DNA from: JBFFSQ01 sp041572275
GTDB lineage: Bacteria; Pseudomonadota; Gammaproteobacteria; SZUA-229
Length of the DNA stretch: 34,728 nt
NCBI GenBank assembly: GCA_041572275.1
Contig: JBFFSQ010000006.1
Span: 1 to 34,728 of the forward strand
Direction of reading: 5' to 3'
Part shown: piece after piece, positions 1 to 7,508 of the stretch
Layout: every line of letters starts with the position of its first letter
Numbering within the stretch: position 1 is the first letter of the stretch
Translations under genes and position numbers: made by a program
Notes under the pieces: model-generated
Seen by the model: only the letters and a program-made list of their open reading frames with translations
Told to the model about the DNA's origin: nothing
Databases searched by the model: none

Positions 1-504
1 GTGGTGACTTTTATTGATACTCCGGGTGCTTATCCCGGGATTGGTGCTGAAGAACGTGGCCAGTCTGAAGCAATCGCCCGCAACCTGTTCGAAATGGCGG
101 CACTGAAAACGCCCATTGTTTGTACCGTTATAGGTGAAGGTGGTTCGGGTGGGGCGCTGGCCGTTGGTGTAGGCGATCGTGTCATGATGCTGAAGTACAG
201 CACCTATTCGGTTATATCACCGGAAGGTTGTGCGTCAATTTTATGGAAGAGTGCTGAAAAAGCCCAGGATGCAGCAGAAGCCTTAGGCATTACTTCAGAT
301 CGCTTGAAAGAGCTCGAGTTGATTGACTCCATCATCGATGAGCCTCTGGGCAGTGCCTATCGTGATCTGGATGCTACCGCGCGTAATATCAAGCAGGCAT
401 TAATCGATAGCCTGGAAAACCTGGAGCAGATGGGAGTGGATAAATTACTGGACACCCGTTATCAGCGCTTAATGAGTTACGGCAAGTTTAACGAAGCCTC
501 CTGA
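1..504 (+). CDS. accA: Acetyl-CoA carboxylase carboxyltransferase subunit alpha (C-terminal part)
   Basis: AccA is the alpha subunit of the carboxyltransferase half of acetyl-CoA carboxylase. With AccD it moves carboxyl from biotin on AccB to acetyl-CoA, making malonyl-CoA for fatty acid synthesis in the cytoplasm. The 167 visible residues match the C-terminal half of the family, including the segments FIDTPGAYPGIGAEERGQSE, GEGGSGGALAVGVGD and SPEGCASILWKS, and the typical ending RYQRLMSYG. The family is about 320 residues long, so the true start lies before the window; the GTG codons at the left edge are internal Val codons. Its stop overlaps the tilS start (TGATG), so the two genes are probably translationally coupled. 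The accA-tilS order is common in gammaproteobacteria. Confidence 0.97.
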   Translation: MVTFIDTPGAYPGIGAEERGQSEAIARNLFEMAALKTPIVCTVIGEGGSGGALAVGVGDRVMMLKYSTYSVISPEGCASILWKSAEKAQDAAEALGITSDRLKELELIDSIIDEPLGSAYRDLDATARNIKQALIDSLENLEQMGVDKLLDTRYQRLMSYGKFNEAS

Positions 505-1877
505 TGCTCGATGGCGAGACACTTCAACAACAACTGAAGCAGTTCGCGACTTCAAAACAAATTAAAACCTGGTGGTTGGCCTACAGTGGTGGCGTCGATT
601 CCCAGGTTTTATTACATCTCCTGGCCAGTACGCAACTGGCTGTTCGAGCCGTATATGTCGACCATGGCTTACAGGCAGCATCTTTAGACTGGCAGACCCA
701 TTGTGCCTATAGCTGTGAACAATTGGGGATACCCTTTCAATCTATTGTTGTCCATGCCCAGCCACAACGTGGTGAAGGGCCGGAGGCAGCTGCACGTATT
801 GCTCGTTACGCTGCTCTAGCCAAGCTGATCAACAAACATGACTGTCTGTTGACCGCCCAGCATCAGGATGATCAGGCTGAAACGTTGTTACTTCAGTTAT
901 TTCGTGGTGCGGGTGCTGCAGGCCTGGCTTCTATGCCAGCCATCAGTCGATTTTCTGCCGGCTGGCATTTACGGCCATTATTAACATTAACCCGTGTCGA
1001 GATTGAGCAATATGCCCAGCTTCATAGCCTGACGTGGGTTAATGACCCGAGTAATCAGGATGTTCATTACGATCGTAATTATCTGCGACAGCGTATTTTC
1101 CCGTTGCTTAAACAGCGTTGGCCTGGCATTGAGAAAACCTTGTCGATAGCGGCCCAGCAGCAGGCAGAAAACAATGACTTACTTGAACAGCTCGCTAAAA
1201 TCGATCTCAATGAAGTCATGCAGCCTGATGGTGCTCTATCAGTAAAGGGATTGGGGCATCTGAGTGAAGATAGACAGCGAAATTTGCTGCGATTTTGGGT
1301 GATTCAGCAACAGTTCCCGGTGCCACCGCGGCGAATCTTAAAGCAGATTTTGCAGCAAATGCTTTCTGCAAAAGACGATTCGCAGCCATGTGTTTGCTGG
1401 AGTGGGTGTGAATTACACCGATTTAAAGGTTATTTGTATGTATTTGCATCGATTGTTCATGATGCGGACAAGATTTTGGACTGGCTTCCTCTTCGGCCCT
1501 TGTTGCTCACAAATCTGAATCAGCAGCTGAGGATGAGGCCTGTCACTACAACAGGGTTGTCTAAGCAGATATTAACGCAGTCGTTACAGGTGCGTTTCAG
1601 GCAAGGTGGCGAAACGATCCAACCGGCTGGGCGTCAGGGACACCATAGTCTTAAAAAACTGTTTCAGGAACTGGAAGTACCGCCCTGGTTACGTTCCCGG
1701 ATACCCTTGATCTACCTGGGTAATGAACTTATTGCGGTGGCCGGATACTGTGTGGCAGATAGCTATCAGGCGACGGCAGGGGGACAGGCCTACTGGCCAG
1801 AAGTGGTTCCCCTGTCGAATATAGAGCAGGGAGATCATGGCGATAGTCACGCGCCTTCAGAGAATGAAGGCGCGTAA
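504..1877 (+). CDS. tilS: tRNA(Ile)-lysidine synthase
   Basis: TilS uses ATP to attach lysine to C34 of the tRNA-Ile with CAU anticodon, so that it reads AUA and is charged with Ile. The N-type ATP-pyrophosphatase PP-loop is visible at residues 28-33 (SGGVDS), followed by the VDHGLQ and AARIARYAAL segments of the catalytic domain. The middle and C-terminal parts match the TilS substrate-binding and C-terminal domains (RQGGETIQPAGRQGHHSLKK, near residues 370-390). At 457 residues it is close to the usual length for the gammaproteobacterial form. The ATG overlaps the accA stop. The last codons form a hairpin that probably ends this transcript. Confidence 0.95.
   Translation: MLDGETLQQQLKQFATSKQIKTWWLAYSGGVDSQVLLHLLASTQLAVRAVYVDHGLQAASLDWQTHCAYSCEQLGIPFQSIVVHAQPQRGEGPEAAARIARYAALAKLINKHDCLLTAQHQDDQAETLLLQLFRGAGAAGLASMPAISRFSAGWHLRPLLTLTRVEIEQYAQLHSLTWVNDPSNQDVHYDRNYLRQRIFPLLKQRWPGIEKTLSIAAQQQAENNDLLEQLAKIDLNEVMQPDGALSVKGLGHLSEDRQRNLLRFWVIQQQFPVPPRRILKQILQQMLSAKDDSQPCVCWSGCELHRFKGYLYVFASIVHDADKILDWLPLRPLLLTNLNQQLRMRPVTTTGLSKQILTQSLQVRFRQGGETIQPAGRQGHHSLKKLFQELEVPPWLRSRIPLIYLGNELIAVAGYCVADSYQATAGGQAYWPEVVPLSNIEQGDHGDSHAPSENEGA
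1850..1874 (+). terminator. Hairpin at the 3' end of tilS, probable terminator
   Basis: The arms 1850-1858 and 1866-1874 (CGCGCCTTC / GAAGGCGCG) are perfectly complementary, with one further A-T pair closing a five-base loop. The hairpin lies inside the last tilS codons, directly before the TAA stop, and is followed by the short T-rich stretch TAAATTGTTT. It sits between the convergent genes tilS and trpD2, so it may end transcripts from both sides. The weak U-tract makes efficiency uncertain. Confidence 0.55.
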
Positions 1878-1882
1878 ATTGT

Positions 1883-2869
1883 TTAGTGGCGGTTTTTATC
1901 CCGTTTTTGCCACATGGCCTGTGCCTGCTGTATAGCCTCATCAGGACTGCTTGCCTTACCCATCAGGCGCAGGGCAATGGCTGCTGTCGAGGTTATGGCT
2001 GCTTCAGCATATTCATCAGTTTCCTCGCCGCGCCAAATTGCACCCAGTCGATTAGGGTCAATTATCTCTTCTTTCATATGGCGTTTATCAAACAGCGGCG
2101 GCCAGACTTCATCTGACATTTCTTTATTAATCACCGAGGACACGGTGCATTCAGTATCAGGGTTGCGTTCAACTTCACCTGCTTCACCTTTGAATACTGC
2201 TATATCTGCTTCGCCCAGGATTTGTTCAGCTTCCTGATGTACCTTCTGATAGCCAGGGTGAAATATGGCCTGGATGGAATAGGGGGCGTTTAAGGGGTTG
2301 ATCATGCGACCCACAGTGTGAATCGGTGAGCGTAGACCCAGGAAGGGGCGTAACTCGATGATATCTTTCAGGCGTGGACTGATCGCTTCCAATGGCATAT
2401 AGCTGAAATTGGTCTGTTCAATCTGCTGTTTGGCTTCTTCGATAGAGGCACAGGTTTTAATACCCATTGGTTTTAGTGCGTCAGAGGTATAAATACGGCC
2501 AGCTGTATGGCCTTCGGCACCATGCATACAGACCTTGATGTCATTCTCAGCCAGTAGTAGGGCACTGAGTACATACCAGGGTGAATGACGGCGTTTACCG
2601 GCATAAGAGGACCAGTCCAGGTCAGCGACATTGGATTCTTTGGAATTGATGAAGTCGCGAATGGCGCGGACAAAGCCTGCTACCTCTTCGGCGGTTTCTT
2701 CTTTCACACGCAACAGCATTAGGAATGCGCCAAGCTGCTCAGCAGTCACCTTGTCCTGTAGAACCATGGTCATCGCCTCGTAGGCTTCATCGACAGTAAA
2801 ACCGCGGGAGCCGCGTTTGCCTTTACCGAGTATGCGGATATAGGGGGCAAAAGGGTGTTCTTCTTGCAT
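1883..2869 (-). CDS. trpD2: TrpD2/YbiB-like glycosyltransferase-family protein
   Basis: This 328-residue protein has the anthranilate-phosphoribosyltransferase fold (glycosyl transferase family 3): a helical N-terminal domain (YIRILGKGKRGSRGFTVDEA, residues about 10-30; LGAFLMLLRVKEET) and a larger alpha/beta domain. The glycine-rich phosphoribosyl-pyrophosphate segment of true TrpD is altered (residues about 90-130, CMHGAEGHTAGRIYTSDAL), as in the TrpD2/YbiB branch. E. coli YbiB binds nucleic acid without sequence specificity, and no enzymatic role is established, so a tryptophan-biosynthesis role is unlikely here. No trp genes are nearby. It converges on tilS with five bases between the stops. 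The ATG at 2867-2869 lacks a strong ribosome-binding site. Confidence 0.85.
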   Translation of the reverse strand: MQEEHPFAPYIRILGKGKRGSRGFTVDEAYEAMTMVLQDKVTAEQLGAFLMLLRVKEETAEEVAGFVRAIRDFINSKESNVADLDWSSYAGKRRHSPWYVLSALLLAENDIKVCMHGAEGHTAGRIYTSDALKPMGIKTCASIEEAKQQIEQTNFSYMPLEAISPRLKDIIELRPFLGLRSPIHTVGRMINPLNAPYSIQAIFHPGYQKVHQEAEQILGEADIAVFKGEAGEVERNPDTECTVSSVINKEMSDEVWPPLFDKRHMKEEIIDPNRLGAIWRGEETDEYAEAAITSTAAIALRLMGKASSPDEAIQQAQAMWQKRDKNRH

Positions 2870-2945
2870 GATTCAATCTCAAAAAATGATCAGGGGGAAT
2901 AATAAATTTGAAGCTGGTTAATTAAAACCCAGTGAACTCCGGGTT

Positions 2946-3125
2946 TTAAACCATCATGATTAATAAAATAACGAAGCCGATGACAGCCACTATTGGGATA
3001 ATAAAGCCCATCCAGTCCTGCATGTTTCCCTTGGGCGAGTGCTTGATAGCCTGGCGCATACGGGGAAAAATAAATACCAGCATAGCGCCGAGCAAGAGGG
3101 CGCTACCAATTTTTGTCCAGTCCAT
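2946..3125 (-). CDS. Small membrane protein, 59 residues, function unknown
   Basis: This is a short gene read on the minus strand. The ATG at 3123-3125 is preceded by a strong ribosome-binding site (AGAGGAG, about eight bases upstream), and the gene ends at a TAA at 2946-2948. The product begins MDWTKIGSALLLGAMLVFIF and has two hydrophobic segments, about residues 6-20 and 40-58, joined by a basic loop (PRMRQAIKHSPKGN). It is therefore probably a two-pass inner-membrane protein with the charged loop in the cytoplasm. I do not recognise a named family. It lies between the Bax-inhibitor-1 gene, whose terminator is upstream of it, and trpD2, which is read in the same direction 76 bases further on. 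The Shine-Dalgarno site and membrane topology make it a convincing gene despite its size. Confidence 0.8.
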   Translation of the reverse strand: MDWTKIGSALLLGAMLVFIFPRMRQAIKHSPKGNMQDWMGFIIPIVAVIGFVILLIMMV

Positions 3126-3172
3126 ATTTTACTCCTCTTTAGCTCATAGCGTGGTTTGTGGCGAACATAAAA

Positions 3173-3197
3173 AAAGCCCCTTGTAACAAGGGGCTTT
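3173..3197 (-). terminator. Rho-independent terminator of the Bax-inhibitor-1 gene
   Basis: Eleven-base perfect stem (3173-3183 with 3187-3197; core AAGCCCCTTG) with a three-base loop. Read on the minus strand it is followed by a run of seven T residues (the A-run at 3169-3175 of the plus strand). It lies 24 bases after the stop of the gene at 3222-3887. Confidence 0.9.
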
Positions 3198-3221
3198 GAG
3201 TTACCCGTTAGTTAACGAATA

Positions 3222-3887
3222 TCAGTCATCGCCTGAGAATGCACCCAGCAGATGTAATAGTGCCTGGAACAGGTTCAGCAGTGACAGGAACAAGCTGGCT
3301 GTGGCCATAATATAGTTGGTTTCACCGCCGTGGATGATTGATGATGTTTCATACAGGATGAAACCACTCATAATTAGCACGACAGCTGCATTAACGACCA
3401 GGAATAAAACAGGCATTTCCAGGAAGATATTGGCTAATGCCGCCAACAGTACGACAAACATGCCGACCATCAGGAAACCACCCATAAAGCTGAAATCCTT
3501 TCGAGTCGTCAGTGCATAACCTGACAGGCCGAGGAAAATTACACCGGTACCACCTAGAGCCGTCATCACAATGCTGGGGTTAACGGACAGGTAGTAGCTG
3601 AGTACAGGGCCCAGGCCGAGTCCAAATAGACCGGTAATGGCAAAAATTACAGGAATACCGGCTGTAGAATTTGCTGTACGTGGTAGCACGAACCAGAGCA
3701 TAGCAATGGCTGCGATATCAGCAATCAGGGCAGCACCGTGGCCGAGATTCATGGCAATGCCAGCAAAGGCCATAATGCCACTGAAAATCAGTGTCATCGA
3801 CAGCAGGGCATAGGTATTTTTCAGCATCTTGCTGGTGGCAAGAACGCTTTCCTGGGAGCGGGGGATTGATACGTTTTGTATATTCAT
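3222..3887 (-). CDS. Bax inhibitor-1/YccA family membrane protein
   Basis: This 221-residue integral membrane protein belongs to the Bax-inhibitor-1 (TMBIM) family. Seven hydrophobic segments can be counted after a short hydrophilic N-terminus, starting near LKNTYALLSMTLIFSGIMAF (residues 22-41). The conserved ...LILYETSSIIHGG-type ending is present as FILYETSSIIHGGETNYI, followed by ASLFLSLLNLFQALLHLLG. In E. coli YccA interacts with the FtsH protease, and other family members are calcium-leak or stress-related; the exact role here is unknown. The ATG has a good ribosome-binding site (AGGAAGG, about five bases upstream). It is flanked by its own promoter and terminator, so it is probably transcribed alone. 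Confidence 0.93.
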   Translation of the reverse strand: MNIQNVSIPRSQESVLATSKMLKNTYALLSMTLIFSGIMAFAGIAMNLGHGAALIADIAAIAMLWFVLPRTANSTAGIPVIFAITGLFGLGLGPVLSYYLSVNPSIVMTALGGTGVIFLGLSGYALTTRKDFSFMGGFLMVGMFVVLLAALANIFLEMPVLFLVVNAAVVLIMSGFILYETSSIIHGGETNYIMATASLFLSLLNLFQALLHLLGAFSGDD

Positions 3888-3923
3888 TGACCTTCCTGTA
3901 GATCATTAATTTTAGTGGTAAAA

Positions 3924-3951
3924 ATCATAACACCCTCTTGTGACAACGCAA
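3924..3951 (-). promoter_or_regulatory. Candidate sigma-70 promoter of the Bax-inhibitor-1 gene
   Basis: On the minus strand, TTGCGT (3946-3951) and TATGAT (3924-3929) are separated by 16 bases. This would start transcription about 30 bases before the ATG at 3887, leaving room for the AGGAAGG ribosome-binding site. Assigned by eye from consensus similarity only. Confidence 0.45.
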
Positions 3952-4045
3952 GGGCTTATTTGTTCAAAAAATTAACATGAACAAGGTCTTTTCAATAGAT
4001 GGGGATGGTCAGGTTGATTTCAAGGTGTAATCGTTATTTTTAGGC

Positions 4046-4074
4046 TTGATGAATCAGATCGGTTCAGGTATTCT
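4046..4074 (+). promoter_or_regulatory. Candidate sigma-70 promoter of tRNA-Ser
   Basis: TTGATG (4046-4051) and TATTCT (4069-4074) are separated by 17 bases, followed by the GC-rich stretch ACCGCTCC. A GC-rich discriminator is typical of stable-RNA promoters under stringent control. The expected start near 4081 leaves a leader of about 23 bases before the mature tRNA. Confidence 0.5.
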
Positions 4075-4103
4075 ACCGCTCCTCAACGCAACGCGCTGAA
4101 CCT

Positions 4104-4193
4104 GGAGAGGTGACTGAGCGGTTGAAAGTACCGGTCTTGAAAACCGGCGTAGGTTTATCCCTACCCAGGGTTCGAATCCCTGCCTCTCCGCCA
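4104..4193 (+). tRNA. tRNA-Ser(UGA)
   Basis: This 90-base class II tRNA begins GGAGAGG, and its acceptor stem closes with CCTCTCC at 4183-4189, followed by discriminator G and an encoded CCA. The anticodon stem CCGGT/ACCGG encloses the loop CTTGAAA, with anticodon TGA at 4138-4140. A long variable arm (about 4147-4166) and the T-loop TTCGAAT (4171-4177) are characteristic of serine tRNAs. It reads UCA and related codons. It marks the left edge of an AT-richer block that holds the two-component/thioesterase genes. Confidence 0.97.
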
Positions 4194-4198
4194 TATTC

Positions 4199-4224
4199 AA
4201 AGCCACCCAATCGGGTGGCTTTTT
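4199..4224 (+). terminator. Rho-independent terminator after tRNA-Ser
   Basis: Ten-base stem AAAGCCACCC (4199-4208) / GGGTGGCTTT (4213-4222), four-base loop AATC, then further T residues. It begins six bases after the tRNA CCA. Confidence 0.92.
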
Positions 4225-4593
4225 CTATTGTTAGGCCATAAATTCAACTTAATGCTGATTTTTCATATGTATGCGAGCATTTTTGCCGAATTTTGTCATC
4301 GATTGGTTAGTGGGTCATTTAGTGGTGATGATAGATATTTCACGTCACGTGTATAACGAAAGAATTGCTCATCAACCAGATACTAACAGGACATACAGCA
4401 ATACCAGAATTATGTGTGTGGTCTCATTTGCCGTGATCATGAGAACTATAATCAGTGAGGGATATTAATCAGCGTCTTGCAACGAGCCGCCATAATTGGT
4501 TTTTTCTGATCATATAATTGAGAATTTGCGGTAGAGCGGGAAGACATGACACAGCTGATAGTTAATTGGGTGACTTATCTTGATCAAGCCATG
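4225..4593. other. Intergenic stretch with no supported gene
   Basis: About 370 bases between the tRNA-Ser terminator and the stop of the minus-strand response regulator. A 65-codon plus-strand frame (4271-4468) exists, but it has no ribosome-binding site and no recognisable product. I see no tRNA-end duplication, integrase remnant or strong terminator for the response-regulator gene. Confidence 0.6.
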
Positions 4594-5604
4594 CTATATA
4601 CAGGTTCTGAGTTCATTTTGGCAGGAGTCCAGGTCTACAATTGTTTGGCTTAGTTCTGAATAGGCGGGCGGCTGATGTTGTAAGTGGCAATAGTAAAAAC
4701 CCTGTTGGTCATTTGTTATTTTGACGGGCTCAAAAACATATTGCTGCCAGTTTTCTGCATAAACTGATTCATAAACACCTGATGTTTTCCAGAAATCAGG
4801 GATAACGGCGTTGAGTGCTAATTGCTTGACTAATTCCGCCGGAGCATACTGACTTTCTGCAATTTCCCATTGGTAGCGCATCTCAGCTTCAGAATAAATA
4901 AGCAGGTGATAATAGTCTTTTTTATTCTTACCAAACATTAAGAAACCGTAGGGGTCTGTAGTCAGGTAATATTCACATATGTCATATTTTTCATATAGTG
5001 TTGAAAAGTATGCTTTGAATGCGTTATCAGTCATGAAATCAGGTATATCTGCGCCAGACGTATAAAAATGTCGATTGATTTCAGTAAAGTAATCATGTTG
5101 TTGTTTTTCTATAATGGAGTTTAATTTTTCACTGAGATCGGCGTCATTCTTATTCAGGTACACGCTGATGAGATTGTTGTTCAAAGCATTAATGGCATCA
5201 CTGGTATCGAAAACACCGGTGAGTAAAATTTTTCTTATTTCAGGACGCTGTATTTTATTACAGAGCTCCAGTCCATTAATGGAAGGCATACAATAATCGA
5301 CTATAACAACAGATGTTTCGTGAAATCGGTAAGCATTAATGACTTGTTCATAAAGGCATGAAAAATCCCATGGAACAAGTTGTGTGGACGGTAATTCAAA
5401 CTGCTCCGTGGGTTTACCACGGCATGTTTCGTAGATGCCTGGGTGAAATTGAGTATTGATATCAGCCAATGCCAGTTTAGTGTCTGAGTAGCATTTAAAC
5501 AGGGTTTTGTTATCTAATTGTCGGCTAAGGCTGTTTAAAAAATTAGTATCATCATCAATAAGTATAACTTTAGTGGGGTGGTAGTATGGGTAGATGTCTC
5601 TCAT
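4594..5604 (-). CDS. Atypical response regulator with uncharacterised C-terminal domain
   Basis: This 336-residue protein starts with a CheY-like receiver: acidic residues D17-D19 (LIDDD), phosphoacceptor D103 (VVIVDYCMP), T129 (ILLTG) and K152 (YLNKND). The acceptor is normally near residue 55, so about 45-50 extra residues (roughly 50-97) lie between the acidic pocket and the acceptor. Residues about 165-336 form a separate region rich in Tyr and Trp, with no helix-turn-helix, GGDEF, EAL or HD motif that I can recognise. Output by DNA binding is therefore unsupported; protein interaction is more likely. Its ATG overlaps the kinase stop (ATGA), so it is the evident cognate partner. Response regulators without a DNA-binding domain beside LqsS/CqsS/PhcS-type kinases are a possible parallel, but this is only a resemblance in layout. 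Confidence 0.85.
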   Translation of the reverse strand: MRDIYPYYHPTKVILIDDDTNFLNSLSRQLDNKTLFKCYSDTKLALADINTQFHPGIYETCRGKPTEQFELPSTQLVPWDFSCLYEQVINAYRFHETSVVIVDYCMPSINGLELCNKIQRPEIRKILLTGVFDTSDAINALNNNLISVYLNKNDADLSEKLNSIIEKQQHDYFTEINRHFYTSGADIPDFMTDNAFKAYFSTLYEKYDICEYYLTTDPYGFLMFGKNKKDYYHLLIYSEAEMRYQWEIAESQYAPAELVKQLALNAVIPDFWKTSGVYESVYAENWQQYVFEPVKITNDQQGFYYCHLQHQPPAYSELSQTIVDLDSCQNELRTCI

Positions 5605-6953
5605 TGTTTGTCTGTCCTTGGAAAATACAAATTTACTTCTGTGAATTCACCCTCTTCTGAGCTTACCTCAATGTAGCCATCAAAGCTATTCATTACACGA
5701 TCACAAAAACCCAATCCTAAACCGGTTCCTGCGCCAACAGGTTTGCTGCTATAGAAATCGTCGAAAATATAAGCTAGTTGATGCTGCGGTATGCCAGTTC
5801 CTGTATCTCTAAAGCAAATTATATTCATAGACTTATTATGTTTTACTTGAATTTCAATATTGCCCTTTGTAGCTTTAGCAATTGAAAATAATGAATTTCT
5901 TAATAAATTATAAATAACATATATAAGCATGGTATCAGAGCCAAAAAAATTGAAATCCTGATCATCATTAAGAATGATTTTTTCCCGCTCGCCTTTCTTG
6001 AATGGATAATTTTCAAGTGCGGTGTTGATACAGTTCTTTGCAGAATAGATAGCATGATTATTTGGTTTAATTACATCGGGTCGTAAATTAGTTAATAATA
6101 TATCAATAATAGTGTTAGTTTGATGTACAGTTTTTATTATATTGTCAAGAAGCTGAGGTGCGTGAGTGGACTTAAAGCTTTTTGCGTCCATTTGAATAGT
6201 AGCTAGAGGTGTACGAAGTTCATGTGCGATATTACCGGCCAGGGCTTTTAATAAGTTTATTTTTTCTTCGTGCTCTTTTGTAAATGCCTGGTGGAAATTG
6301 GTCATAAGTTCCATTTTTAATAGTGCATATAGAAAAATACTCAGACCAATAGTTATAAAGAAGATTCCTGGAGGGTAAAATTCAACACCATAGTTACATA
6401 AGTAGTCGATGGAGGCAAAAATATAAATGAGTAAACTAAGAAGGCAATAACGTAGTTGCGATTTATAAAGCCCGATAGCTTGTTTTTGTTTTTGATATGT
6501 AAGGTAAAGGCCACGGTAGGTGACTATCGCTGTTTGTAAAACGTGAATTGGGTGTAAGATACCCGCTTTTGGGTAAAAGCCAAAAAAGTATTCGTAGTGA
6601 CCTGAAATTAGTAAATCAGTAGTAAGTAAAATAATTGCAAGCAAGCCAGCTATTGCATATGAATAATAGACATAACGAATTTCTGTTTGACTGCGAGAAA
6701 TTTCTATAAGGAAGTGATAAATGCTTGTTGGGAGAAAAATAATAAGCAGATAGCCGAATTTGATGAGGTTATCTGCAACTGATGGGTCTTTGATCTGAAA
6801 AAGAACTGCCCAGGTAAATTGCCATGCAAATGTTGTTATACATAGAATAATAAAGGCAATATGTGAACGATGGCTGCTAAATTTGAAATGGACTATGGTC
6901 CCAGCTATTAGAAAATAGATAGCAACTGCGGCTGGTAGCATTGAGTAAAGCAT
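5601..6953 (-). CDS. Sensor histidine kinase with N-terminal 7TM region
   Basis: Inner-membrane sensor kinase of about 450 residues. The N-terminal 220 or so residues contain about seven hydrophobic segments of the histidine-kinase 7TM type, ending at LSIFLYALLKMELM. The dimerisation H-box is GNIAHELRTPLATI, with the phosphorylated His near residue 244. The ATPase part has the N-box (YNLLRNSLFSI), G1 (DTGTGIP) and G2 (GAGTGLGLGFCDRVMNSF). It has no PAS, HAMP or attached receiver. A 7TM input suggests a small, probably hydrophobic or membrane-borne ligand; the kinase core is reminiscent of the LqsS/CqsS quorum-sensing group, which I could not test. ATG at 6953 is chosen; GTG at 6962 in frame is possible, and neither has a clear ribosome-binding site. 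It is coupled to the response regulator by a four-base overlap. Confidence 0.9.
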   Translation of the reverse strand: MLYSMLPAAVAIYFLIAGTIVHFKFSSHRSHIAFIILCITTFAWQFTWAVLFQIKDPSVADNLIKFGYLLIIFLPTSIYHFLIEISRSQTEIRYVYYSYAIAGLLAIILLTTDLLISGHYEYFFGFYPKAGILHPIHVLQTAIVTYRGLYLTYQKQKQAIGLYKSQLRYCLLSLLIYIFASIDYLCNYGVEFYPPGIFFITIGLSIFLYALLKMELMTNFHQAFTKEHEEKINLLKALAGNIAHELRTPLATIQMDAKSFKSTHAPQLLDNIIKTVHQTNTIIDILLTNLRPDVIKPNNHAIYSAKNCINTALENYPFKKGEREKIILNDDQDFNFFGSDTMLIYVIYNLLRNSLFSIAKATKGNIEIQVKHNKSMNIICFRDTGTGIPQHQLAYIFDDFYSSKPVGAGTGLGLGFCDRVMNSFDGYIEVSSEEGEFTEVNLYFPRTDKQ

Positions 6954-6971
6954 GTAATTCACTTGTGAGCT

Positions 6972-7009
6972 ACTGATCGTGAGAGGATGATTATCACCTC
7001 ACGATCAGT
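6972..7009. repeat. 12-bp perfect inverted repeat between thioesterase and kinase genes
   Basis: ACTGATCGTGAG (6972-6983) and CTCACGATCAGT (6998-7009) are exactly complementary around a 14-base spacer. The element lies in the 88-base gap between the thioesterase stop and the kinase ATG at 6953. A T-run (7012-7017) follows it only in the plus direction, while the nearby genes are read on the minus strand. It is therefore not a standard terminator for them and may be an operator, an attenuating mRNA hairpin or a stability element. Confidence 0.7.
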
Positions 7010-7041
7010 TATTTTTTCTAGGATATATTAATAATCACATA

Positions 7042-7500
7042 TTAAACTGCATCATCGTTAGCATAGTATCTTACTTTTTCAAGAATATCGTCGGGAAACC
7101 TTACTATTTTTTTAGTTTTTTCCTCTATCAGGGTGATTTTTTGTCCGCCTGTTGAAAGTAACTGATTTGAATCAAAATCATAAAATCTAAAAACTAATTC
7201 AAAAGATGCTGATTTAATGTTACTAGTGCTTAATAAACAACGTACTTTTTGAAATGGTATGATAGAAGAAATATAGTTGTTATATGCGGATTTTGTTACT
7301 AAAGAACCTTTTAAGTCAAACATGTTGGGGCAAATACATTCACTGAACCACTTTTCACGGCATAAACCCTGCCATTCAAAGTAGCGTGCAAAGTAGATAT
7401 TGCCATATGCGTTGGAGTCTTTCAGATACGGTGTCATTTCCAATTGCCAGACATTTAGTAATCGATTTTTGCCCTCGGCTAAGCATAGTGTGTTAGACAT
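7042..7500 (-). CDS. Hot-dog fold thioesterase of the enediyne/biosynthetic type
   Basis: The 152-residue product fits the 4HBT hot-dog thioesterase family, which hydrolyses acyl-CoA or acyl-carrier thioesters in the cytoplasm. Around residues 23-50 it carries the segment DSNAYGNIYFARYFEWQGLC followed by RE. This matches the D-x-N-x-x-G-N-x-Y-F-x-x-Y-x-x-W-Q-G-x-x-R-E pattern that I associate with CalE7/DynE7-like thioesterases acting on polyene intermediates, rather than the usual D-x-x-G-H-V-N-N pattern. D28 or the following residues would occupy the active-site region. Substrate is unknown. It lies upstream of the kinase and response regulator on the same strand. The ATG has a clean AGGAG ribosome-binding site, but that site is held in an inverted repeat. 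Confidence 0.85.
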   Translation of the reverse strand: MSNTLCLAEGKNRLLNVWQLEMTPYLKDSNAYGNIYFARYFEWQGLCREKWFSECICPNMFDLKGSLVTKSAYNNYISSIIPFQKVRCLLSTSNIKSASFELVFRFYDFDSNQLLSTGGQKITLIEEKTKKIVRFPDDILEKVRYYANDDAV

Positions 7501-7508
7501 ATCTATGT

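Noticed and set aside
2956..3186. 76-codon plus-strand frame over the small membrane gene
   Set aside because: The minus strand has the strong ribosome-binding site and a sensible membrane protein; the plus frame runs into the terminator hairpin at 3173-3197.
4271..4468. 65-codon plus-strand frame after tRNA-Ser
   Set aside because: No ribosome-binding site, unusual composition and no recognisable product; it follows a strong terminator with no visible promoter.
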